In this document: positions 1 to 5,407 of the stretch, piece after piece
Layout of the letters: each line of letters opens with the position of its first letter
How positions within the stretch are numbered: the first letter of the stretch is position 1
Source: CAZHGD01 sp964531735
Lineage (GTDB): Bacteria; Armatimonadota; UBA10988
DNA: 9,828 nucleotides
Assembly (NCBI GenBank): GCA_964531735.1
Contig: CAZHGD010000225.1
Location: 1-9,828, forward strand
Reading direction: 5' to 3'
Position numbers and translations under genes: made by a program
Notes under the pieces: model-generated
The model's database searches: none
Seen by the model: only the letters and a program-made list of their open reading frames with translations
Told to the model about the DNA's origin: nothing

Positions 1-47
1 TTTGAGGAAGCGGCGTCCGATTTGATTCAGGTCAGTGTGAACTACCT

Positions 48-644
48 ATCATCGCGATTCTGGCGGCGATCCTGTTCCCCGTGTTCGCCAAAGCGCGCGA
101 GAAGGCCCGCCAGAACTCGTGTCTGTCGAACCAGAAGCAGATGTCCGTGGCGCTGATGCAGTACACGCAGGACTACGACGAGATCCTGCCGTTCGCTTAC
201 TGCATCAACCCCTACGTCCACTACTGGAATCTGATCTACCCGTACACCAAGAACAGCCAGATCTACAAGTGCCCCAGCGACCCGGATCCATGGATCGGGC
301 TGCCGAACAACGTGCCGCTGAGCTACATCTGCAACTACAACTTCCATCCGCCTGGAGACAACCTGCCGGCCACGCAGGCGGTCGCCCTGGCGGCGGTGCA
401 GCAGCCGGCCAGCAAGTTCACCCAGGCCGAGAACGCCGACGGGTCGGCAACGAACCTGCAGCCGGACTGCCAGTATGCCTACGGCACCAACGGGAGCTCG
501 GTGAGTAGCGGCTACAACCCCTGGGCGCGCGTGTCGCGCGAGCGACACAACGGTGGCTCCAACTACTCGTTCATGGACGGGCACGCCAAGTGGCTGGCCC
601 GCAACGAGGCGATGAAAGAATCGACCTACTGGTGGAATAACTGA
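48..644 (+). CDS. Type IV prepilin-like H-X9-DG protein, 5' end lost
   Basis: This is the C-terminal 198 residues of a pilin-like (pseudopilin) protein. Such proteins normally have an N-terminal helix that anchors them in the inner membrane until a prepilin peptidase processes them. The sequence picks up the family inside that helix (IIAILAAILFPVFAKAREK) and continues through RQNSCLSN to the H-X9-DG motif (H at the start of HNGGSNY, then MDGHAKW), close to the family's usual C-terminus. The cleavage site and FTLIELLVV part are missing: the frame upstream has a stop at 3-5 and about 45 bases with no resemblance to pilins. The first in-frame start is GTG at 81, which cannot be the native start because it lies after the hydrophobic helix. 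The gene is either broken here or its 5' end is on another contig. It is a paralogue of the next gene. Family assignment is sure; cell role is unknown. Confidence 0.85.
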   Translation: MIAILAAILFPVFAKAREKARQNSCLSNQKQMSVALMQYTQDYDEILPFAYCINPYVHYWNLIYPYTKNSQIYKCPSDPDPWIGLPNNVPLSYICNYNFHPPGDNLPATQAVALAAVQQPASKFTQAENADGSATNLQPDCQYAYGTNGSSVSSGYNPWARVSRERHNGGSNYSFMDGHAKWLARNEAMKESTYWWNN

Positions 645-680
645 GCCAGCGGCGGACACCAGGGCTGCCCTGACCCGCCT

Positions 681-750
681 ACCCTCACCGGTCCCCGAGG
701 AGGGGCCGTCAAGCCCCATCTCGAAGCGCGGCGAGAGGGGATCCACCCAA
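681..750. repeat. Hairpin region, possible decayed copy of the intergenic repeat at 7593-7703
   Basis: The core is a hairpin: CCCC at 714-717, a bulged A, TCTCG at 719-723, an 8-base loop, then CGAGAGGGG at 732-740. The surroundings share short blocks with the 111-base element near 7600: CTCACC on the left, CCC(C)TCTC and GAGAGGGG in the stem, and GGATCC followed by CCCA on the right. The match is patchy, so shared descent is a guess. The hairpin lies 70 bases after the first pilin-like gene, and without a T tract it is a poor intrinsic terminator. Confidence 0.35.
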
Positions 751-902
751 GCGCCGGACTGCGAGACGGACTGCGGCGCGCCCGTCACGATGGGCGCTCC
801 ACGCCCCCAGCAGCGCCGGCCCTGCGCCTCGGCCACGAGTTCGACACCGCCCTGTGCCAGAGCGCGCAGCGCCGGGCCGTGGAGTTGCGCGGCAGGTTGT
901 CG

Positions 903-939
903 TATACTTGGTACGATTCGCGAGCCAGTCGCGAAGGAG
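903..939 (+). promoter_or_regulatory. Putative -10 box, 5'-leader stem-loop and ribosome binding site of second pilin-like gene
   Basis: TATACT at 903-908 matches five of six bases of the sigma-70 -10 consensus, but no good -35 box lies 15-19 bases upstream, so the promoter is weak or activator-dependent if real. A start near 915 would put a perfect stem-loop at the very 5' end of the mRNA: TTCGCGA (917-923), loop GCCAG, TCGCGAA (929-935). The stem overlaps the first two bases of the Shine-Dalgarno AAGGAG (934-939), six bases before ATG 946. The stem-loop and ribosome site are seen directly; a regulatory role is inference. Confidence 0.45.
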
Positions 940-945
940 CCAACT

Positions 946-1638
946 ATGCGTCGCACCAACCAAGCCTTCACGCTCATCGAGCTGCTGGTCGTGATCGCCA
1001 TCATCGCCATCCTGGCGGCGATTCTGTTCCCGGTCTTCGCCAAGGCACGTGAAAAGGCTCGCCAGTCGTCGTGCCAGAGCAACCTCAAGCAGTTGGGCAT
1101 CGCCAACAGCATGTACATGACCGACTACGATCAGGTCACGCCGATGTGTCGCTACACGGCACCGGCGCCGATGAACGACCCCAACAATACCGCCGTGGTG
1201 ACCGTCTGGTACGCCTGGGCCGAGTTCATGATGCCGTATGTCAAGAACTGGCAGATCCTCAACTGCCCGAGCCAGACCTACGCCATCCGCTATGGCGGCG
1301 CGGCCCCTGGCCAGATCCGCGTCTACAGCTATGGTCGCCAGTTGGGCTACTTCAACAGCAGCGCCGGCCACAGTACCCAACCGTGGAGCATCAGCGAGAC
1401 CGCCATTCCGCTGCCGGCCGAGACGGTCAACGCCCAGGAGACCGATGGCTGCGCCAGGCCCGGCCCGCGCTACATCGCCTGGCCCGGCCCGGATGTGAGT
1501 GTGCCCTGGGCCAACGACAACTTCGCCCCGAGCATGCGCCACAACGACGGCTCCAACCTGCTGTTCTACGATGGCCATGTCAAGTGGGCCGGCCGCTACA
1601 ACATGCCGGCCAAGTACTGGTCGATCGAGGCCGACTGA
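946..1638 (+). CDS. Type IV prepilin-like H-X9-DG protein (pseudopilin family)
   Basis: This 230-residue pilin-like protein is probably inserted in the inner membrane, cleaved and N-methylated by a PilD-type prepilin peptidase, then placed in a pilus or secretion pseudopilus or left at the envelope. Residues 1-7 form a short basic leader ending in Ala, with cleavage expected between A7 and F8. FTLIELLVVIAIIAILAAI follows, with the conserved Glu at +5 (E12), then FPVFAKAREKARQ and a soluble domain containing SCQSNLKQ. The C-terminus carries the H-X9-DG motif (H199, D209-G210). Alanine rather than glycine before the cleavage site is less common but known. ATG 946 is chosen because it follows AAGGAG by six bases and gives a full prepilin signal; the open frame upstream looks non-coding. 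A terminator-like hairpin 29 bases past the stop suggests a single-gene transcript. No assembly ATPase, platform or peptidase genes are nearby, so its machine is unknown. Confidence 0.95.
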   Translation: MRRTNQAFTLIELLVVIAIIAILAAILFPVFAKAREKARQSSCQSNLKQLGIANSMYMTDYDQVTPMCRYTAPAPMNDPNNTAVVTVWYAWAEFMMPYVKNWQILNCPSQTYAIRYGGAAPGQIRVYSYGRQLGYFNSSAGHSTQPWSISETAIPLPAETVNAQETDGCARPGPRYIAWPGPDVSVPWANDNFAPSMRHNDGSNLLFYDGHVKWAGRYNMPAKYWSIEAD

Positions 1639-1664
1639 ACCTCGGCTCAGTCCGGCTGACGGCC

Positions 1665-1697
1665 GTGTCGGGCCGCTCCGCGCGGGCGGCCCGACGT
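1665..1697 (+). terminator. Terminator-like GC hairpin after second pilin-like gene
   Basis: GTCGGGCCGC (1667-1676) and GCGGCCCGAC (1686-1695) form a perfect 10-base stem around a 9-base loop. Two G-U pairs at the base extend it to 1665 and 1697, and TCTT runs across the 3' edge of the stem. It lies 29 bases after the pilin-like stop and about 90 bases before the kinase gene, where an intrinsic terminator would be expected. The short T run makes termination strength uncertain. Confidence 0.55.
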
Positions 1698-1786
1698 CTT
1701 CCGCACGCGCCACCAACCAGCCTGTCGCGTTGCCCGTGAAGGCGCTCGGCCGTCGTTGGCCAATAGCGCCACGCGGAAGGTGCGCC

Positions 1787-2818
1787 ATGACGTCCGAACG
1801 CCTGCGGCAGTTGCTCGACCGCTTCGACCAGGTCTCCGTCGCCGTGCTGGGTGACTTCTTCGTCGACCAGTACCTGATGATCGACCCGGCGTTGGCCGAG
1901 ACATCGCTCGAAACCGGCCTGGAGGCCCATCAGATTGTGGCCGCGCGGTGCCAGCCCGGCGCCGCCGGGACCGTCACCAACAACCTCTCGGCGCTCGGCG
2001 TCGGCCACATCACCGCGCTCGGCTACACCGGTGCCGACGGCCTCGGCTTCGAGTTGCGCCGCGGCTTGCAGGCCACTCGCGTCGACACCTCGCACCTCGT
2101 CGAGGCCCCCGACCGCTTCACGCCGACCTACACCAAGCCACTCGTCTGCGCCGGCGACCAGCCGCCGCGGGAGCTGAACCGCCTCGACCTGAAGAACCGC
2201 GCCGCGACGCCAGCCGAGCTGACCGCGCAGGTGCTCGCCGCGTTGCACGCCGTGGCGGGTGACGTCGACGCCTTGCTGGTGCTCGACCAGGTGGACGAGC
2301 CGGACTGCGGTGTGGTCACGGCCGCTGTGCGGCAGGCGCTGACCGAGTTGGCGGCCGCGCGGCCCGCACTGCCCATCATCGCCGACTCGCGGCGGCACAT
2401 CGCCGAGTTCCGCGGCGTGATGATCAAGCCGAACCTGCTCGAGGCGAGCCACGCGCTCCGGGCCGACGGGCTCGATCCGGCCGCGCTCGCGCGCGACGAG
2501 GTGGCGTGCCGGTTCGCCGCGCGCGCCGGCCGGCCGTGCTTCATCACGCTGGGTGGCGAAGGCGTGCTGGTGGCCGAAGCGACCGCGGCCACGCACGTCG
2601 CCGGCATCCCGGTCAGCGGCCCGGTGGACATCGTCGGTGCCGGCGACAGCTTCTCCGCTGCCTCGGCGGCCACGCTGGCCGCTGGCGGCACGCTCCTCGA
2701 AGCCGCGCAGGTGGGCTGCCTCGTGGCCTCCATCACCGTGCAGCAGATCGGCACCACCGGCACAGCCTCGCCCGCCGGCGTGCGCCAGCGACTGGCGCAG
2801 GCGCCCTGGGCCGGTTAG
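1787..2818 (+). CDS. PfkB/ribokinase-family carbohydrate kinase
   Basis: This cytoplasmic kinase of 343 residues should transfer phosphate from ATP to a sugar or sugar-like alcohol. Visible family features are the N-terminal strand VAVLGDFFVDQYLMID (D27 is a likely substrate contact), a glycine-rich turn PGAAGTVTNN near residues 57-66 where relatives usually have PGGAAN, the N-x-x-E type motif KPNLLEA (N216, E219) that helps place Mg-ATP, and the second PfkB signature VDIVGAGDSFSA with catalytic base D287. The length fits the family. The start of the first motif and the overall layout resemble the heptose-phosphate kinase (HldE kinase domain/RfaE1) branch, but the divergent glycine turn leaves the substrate open. 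ATG 1787 follows GGAAGG by six bases. The gene stands alone after a terminator-like hairpin and ends 9 bases from the convergent phosphoesterase gene. No heptose or sugar pathway genes are adjacent. Confidence 0.9.
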   Translation: MTSERLRQLLDRFDQVSVAVLGDFFVDQYLMIDPALAETSLETGLEAHQIVAARCQPGAAGTVTNNLSALGVGHITALGYTGADGLGFELRRGLQATRVDTSHLVEAPDRFTPTYTKPLVCAGDQPPRELNRLDLKNRAATPAELTAQVLAALHAVAGDVDALLVLDQVDEPDCGVVTAAVRQALTELAAARPALPIIADSRRHIAEFRGVMIKPNLLEASHALRADGLDPAALARDEVACRFAARAGRPCFITLGGEGVLVAEATAATHVAGIPVSGPVDIVGAGDSFSAASAATLAAGGTLLEAAQVGCLVASITVQQIGTTGTASPAGVRQRLAQAPWAG

Positions 2819-2827
2819 CGCGTTCCG

Positions 2828-4027
2828 CTACCGACGCAACTCGAACCGGTCGATCTCCTGGCCGTCCACGCCGACCACGCGGCACGAGAGCGTCGTCGCA
2901 CTGACCGTCAGGTCGCACCAGTGCGGCGCTGACACGACACGCTGCGAGTACGGGTTCTGGCTCGTCTTGCCGACCTTGTAGATCGGCGCTCCGCCGCCGC
3001 CGGCGGTCACCATCGTCAGGCCCTGGTGCTCACTGCGCTCGTAGAGGTGGTCGTGGCCGTTGATGGTCAGCCGGTAGCCGTGCTTCACGAGCAGGCCAAA
3101 CAGCGCCTGCTGCGCGAACCGCATGGCGGCTTCGCCGGGCTGACCGTCGGCCTTCACCGCGCCGTGCGGCCCGCTCGACCAGATCGGGCAGTGGAACATG
3201 GCCAGCCGCCAGGGCACCGACTCGGCGGCGGCCAGGTCGGCCAGCAGCCAGCGGCCCTGTGGCGACTCCGGCCACTGGTCCTTCAGACGCAGGTCGCGCT
3301 CCAGATCGAGCGCCGTCAGGTGCAGCGGACCCACGGTGAGGCCCCAGTACCACTCGGGCTCCGGCAGGCTGAAGTAGGCGCGGTACAACTCGGAGCCGCG
3401 CTCATGGTTGCCCGGCACCGGGAGCACCGGCAACTTGGCGAACAGGCGCGCGCCCGGCTCGAAGAACTGCGCGCGCCATTGCCGCCACTCGCGCCCATCG
3501 GCCACCAGATCGCCGCTGTGCAGCACGAACAAGTGGCCGTCGGCCGCCCTCGCCATGGCGTCGCAGATGGCCCGGTGCACGTCCGGCCGCGTGCGGGTGT
3601 CACCGTAGGCGAAGAAGCGGATGGTCGACAGGTCGGCCGGCCAGGTCTTCAGCTCGCCGTCGGCCAGCGTCGCACCGCCCGGCGCCCGCAGGCGATAGCG
3701 GTAGACCGTGCCGGGCGCCAAGCCCTCGGCGCGGACCGCGTGCAGACGCACGGCACCATCCGGCAGCGTCGCCAGCTCCTGGCCGGCGACGTCGGACAGA
3801 CTCACCTGGACCGCCAGCGGGCCAGCGGTCTCGAAACGCAGCGTGGCCGTGGTCTGGCCGACGGCCTGCAGATACGGCGGCAGATGCAGCTCGGCCGGCG
3901 CGTTCGGCGGGGCCGCGGGCAGTACCGCCGGGTCGGTGGTCGGCGACGGCTGTAGCGACGGTGCCGCGCCCAGGTGGAGCACCCACAGCAGCAGCAGCCA
4001 CAGACTGCGCGGGTTCGGCTTCGACAC
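2828..4027 (-). CDS. Exported metallophosphoesterase, purple-acid-phosphatase-like
   Basis: This 399-residue protein is expected to hydrolyse phosphate esters with a two-metal centre outside the cytoplasm. Residues 1-23 form a signal peptide (basic start, then LWLLLLWVLHLGAA); a proline/alanine-rich linker follows to about 48. Residues 49-128 look like the fibronectin-III-like domain that precedes purple acid phosphatases (LPPYLQAV, LRFETAG, GTVYRYRL). The catalytic domain shows metal motifs in order: GDTR (D143), SGDLV (D173), GNHE (N207, H208), FHCP (H279) and GHDH (H325, H327). The first motif lacks the Gly of classic GDxG, and the natural substrate is unknown. The frame stays open upstream to 4369, but that part is antisense to the QueD-like gene. 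GTG 4027 is chosen because GGGAGA lies just upstream and the signal peptide begins there. The gene diverges from the QueD-like gene and converges with the kinase. Confidence 0.9.
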   Translation of the reverse strand: MSKPNPRSLWLLLLWVLHLGAAPSLQPSPTTDPAVLPAAPPNAPAELHLPPYLQAVGQTTATLRFETAGPLAVQVSLSDVAGQELATLPDGAVRLHAVRAEGLAPGTVYRYRLRAPGGATLADGELKTWPADLSTIRFFAYGDTRTRPDVHRAICDAMARAADGHLFVLHSGDLVADGREWRQWRAQFFEPGARLFAKLPVLPVPGNHERGSELYRAYFSLPEPEWYWGLTVGPLHLTALDLERDLRLKDQWPESPQGRWLLADLAAAESVPWRLAMFHCPIWSSGPHGAVKADGQPGEAAMRFAQQALFGLLVKHGYRLTINGHDHLYERSEHQGLTMVTAGGGGAPIYKVGKTSQNPYSQRVVSAPHWCDLTVSATTLSCRVVGVDGQEIDRFELRR

Positions 4028-4053
4028 GGTTCTCTCCCAGACCAGCTCATTGT

Positions 4054-4069
4054 GCGGCCGGCCGGCCGC
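4054..4069. promoter_or_regulatory. 16-base perfect palindrome in the divergent promoter region
   Basis: GCGGCCGGCCGGCCGC reads the same on both strands and lies 27 bases before the phosphoesterase start. TGTGCGG occurs at its left edge (4051-4057) and again at 4072-4078. It could be an operator for either divergent gene. In DNA this rich in G+C, CGGCCG tracts also arise by chance, so the functional claim is weak. Confidence 0.25.
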
Positions 4070-4109
4070 GCTGTGCGGTCGAACCTGGCCGAGCCGGCCG
4101 CGTGGCGCC

Positions 4110-4153
4110 TTGACGTCCGGCGGCAGGGCACCATACTCGGATCGTCGCCGGAG
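4110..4153 (+). promoter_or_regulatory. Promoter and ribosome binding site of the QueD-like gene
   Basis: TTGACG (4110-4115) matches five of six -35 bases. CATACT (4132-4137) matches four of six -10 bases, with a 16-base spacer. Transcription would start near 4144, leaving a leader of about 16 bases that contains GGAG (4150-4153), six bases before ATG 4160. Confidence 0.55.
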
Positions 4154-4159
4154 CCGCGC

Positions 4160-4645
4160 ATGGCCTACCGCTACCGCATCTGCAAGCAGTTCGAGGTGGA
4201 GAACGGGCATCTGCTCACCAAGCACCGCGAGCGGTGCCGCTTCCCGCATGGGCACACGCGCCGCATCGAGGTGGTTCTGGAAGCCGACGAGCTGGACGAG
4301 AACGACATGGTGGTCGACTTCAAGGCGCTGAAGCTGGCCATCGAGGAGTTCCTCGACCGGTTCGACCATGCCATGTGCATCAACGTGTCCGACCCGCTCT
4401 ACCCGGCCCTGGCGCAGCTCTACAGCGGGCCCGACGGGCGGCTGATCCCCTACGATGGTGAGGACCCGACCAGCGAGGTGATGGCGCGCGGCATCTTCGA
4501 GTTCATCGCCGCGCGGCTCCGCGGTGGCGGGACGGTGCGCAACGAAGCCGGCCTGGAGTACCGCCTGCCGCCGACGGTGCGGTTGCGGCGGTTGCGCCTG
4601 TGGGAGACCACCAGCTCCTGGGCCGAAATCGAGGCCGTCGACTGA
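4160..4645 (+). CDS. queD: 6-carboxy-tetrahydropterin synthase / 6-pyruvoyl-tetrahydropterin synthase family (QueD-like)
   Basis: This 161-residue protein belongs to the tunnel-fold QueD/PTPS family, which acts on dihydroneopterin triphosphate; QueD makes 6-carboxy-tetrahydropterin for queuosine and other deazapurines. Zinc ligands are H17 and the HGH pair H30/H32; the nucleophilic Cys is C26 in CRFPHGH. DFKALK (53-58), the D69-H70 pair in RFDHAMCIN, PTSEV with E106, and WET with E149 complete the active-site pattern. Compared with E. coli QueD there is an insertion of about 20 residues (around 78-99) between the D-H pair and PTSEV, and a short extra tail. ATG 4160 has GGAG six bases upstream and a matching promoter. 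No queC, queE or queF lies in the window, so queuosine is the default pathway but unproven; a biopterin-type PTPS or stand-alone paralogue is possible. The gene ends 9 bases from a convergent lipoprotein gene. Confidence 0.88.
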   Translation: MAYRYRICKQFEVENGHLLTKHRERCRFPHGHTRRIEVVLEADELDENDMVVDFKALKLAIEEFLDRFDHAMCINVSDPLYPALAQLYSGPDGRLIPYDGEDPTSEVMARGIFEFIAARLRGGGTVRNEAGLEYRLPPTVRLRRLRLWETTSSWAEIEAVD

Positions 4646-4654
4646 CGCCGGCCG

Positions 4655-5404
4655 CTAGTTCGGCGGCGTGACGGTGACCGGCACCGTGTCCGTGAAGCCG
4701 AGCAACTGCACCCGCAGCAGACCCGTGCCGGCCTGCGTGGCGGTGAAGCGGCCCTGCGTGTTGACCACGCCGACGCTGCCCTTGACCAGGTAGCTCGGCG
4801 CCACCGCCGGCGGCGCGCCGCCAATCATCTGCACCTGCACCTGCGTGGCCTGGCCGACCATCAGGTTGATCGGGTTGGGGCTGAGGCTGATGCCGGTCAA
4901 GCCGGCGGTGTTGATGCCGCTCGGCGGCAGAGCCAACAGCATGTAGTAGTTGTCGCCCGCGCTGATCTGCAGGCTGTAGGCCATGGAGCTCAGCCCGGTA
5001 TCGCCCGGCGGCGAGACGATCAGGGTGACCCGACCGGTGGGCAGGCTCGACTGGTCGAACTCGCCACGGTCGTTGGTGATGGTCTTGACGGTGCCCGGCG
5101 CCTCGGTGACCGGCACCGTGGTGGTGCCGCCGCTCCAGTCGGGCGGGGGTGGTGGCGTGCTGCCACTGGTGTCGCCGCCGTTGATGAGGCTGCTCTGCCG
5201 ACTGCCGGCCACCGGGATGAACCGGAGGGTGGCGCCAAGGACGAGCCGGTCGGTCTGGTCGCCCCGCACCACCAGGCCACGCGCGCGCGCCGGATCGCTG
5301 CCAGGCGGAATGCTGCCACCGGTCAGGCCGGCGGAGCAGCCCGACAGCAAGCCCGTCACTGCGGCCAAGACCACGGTGACCAGCCCTCGCGTGGCACGAC
5401 GCAC
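4655..5404 (-). CDS. Lipoprotein with carboxypeptidase-regulatory-like and Ig-like segments
   Basis: This 249-residue protein begins with a lipoprotein signal: RR near the N-terminus, a hydrophobic core, and lipobox LSGC with Cys23 as the lipidated residue. Residues 42-132 have the rhythm of a carboxypeptidase-regulatory-like beta-sandwich (GLVVRGD, LGATLRFIPV, TITNDRGEF, LPTGRVTL), interrupted by a Ser/Gly/Pro-rich insert at about 69-92. Residues 169-246 (ISLSPNPINLMVGQ through TVPVTVTP) resemble a bacterial Ig-like domain of the BIG2 kind. No enzymatic motif is visible, so a structural or binding role at the envelope is likely. The GTG start at 5404 lies three bases after the regulator's stop, with GAGGAG six bases upstream inside the end of that gene; the two are very probably cotranscribed and translationally coupled. 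No clear terminator follows before the convergent QueD-like stop. Confidence 0.85.
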   Translation of the reverse strand: MRRATRGLVTVVLAAVTGLLSGCSAGLTGGSIPPGSDPARARGLVVRGDQTDRLVLGATLRFIPVAGSRQSSLINGGDTSGSTPPPPPDWSGGTTTVPVTEAPGTVKTITNDRGEFDQSSLPTGRVTLIVSPPGDTGLSSMAYSLQISAGDNYYMLLALPPSGINTAGLTGISLSPNPINLMVGQATQVQVQMIGGAPPAVAPSYLVKGSVGVVNTQGRFTATQAGTGLLRVQLLGFTDTVPVTVTPPN

Positions 5405-5407
5405 CAG

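Larger units (their letters stand above)
645..945. other. Intergenic region between the two pilin-like genes
   Basis: This 301-base stretch has no convincing gene. An open frame runs through from 790 in phase with the next gene, but its residues look random and the prepilin signal begins only at 946. It holds a small palindrome just after the first gene (CAGGG/CCCTG, 660-672), a larger hairpin at 714-740, and a weak promoter plus leader stem-loop at 903-939. The parts between these show nothing recognisable. Confidence 0.7.

Noticed and set aside
42..1118. Long minus-strand open frame of 358 codons opposite both pilin-like genes
   Set aside because: It is antisense to well-supported pilin genes, has a low-complexity Val/Arg/Gly composition and no recognisable domain. 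In DNA this rich in G+C, stop codons are rare opposite real genes.
709..1788. Long minus-strand open frame of 359 codons opposite the second pilin-like gene
   Set aside because: It mirrors the pilin gene in reverse, with no signal, motif or ribosome site, and is a shadow frame.
1580..2763. Minus-strand open frames opposite the sugar kinase
   Set aside because: The kinase on the plus strand has clear catalytic motifs; the opposite frames are repetitive and lack any domain.
4028..4369. Upstream extension of the metallophosphoesterase reading frame
   Set aside because: It is antisense to the QueD-like gene and its promoter, and would put the signal peptide 114 residues into the protein.
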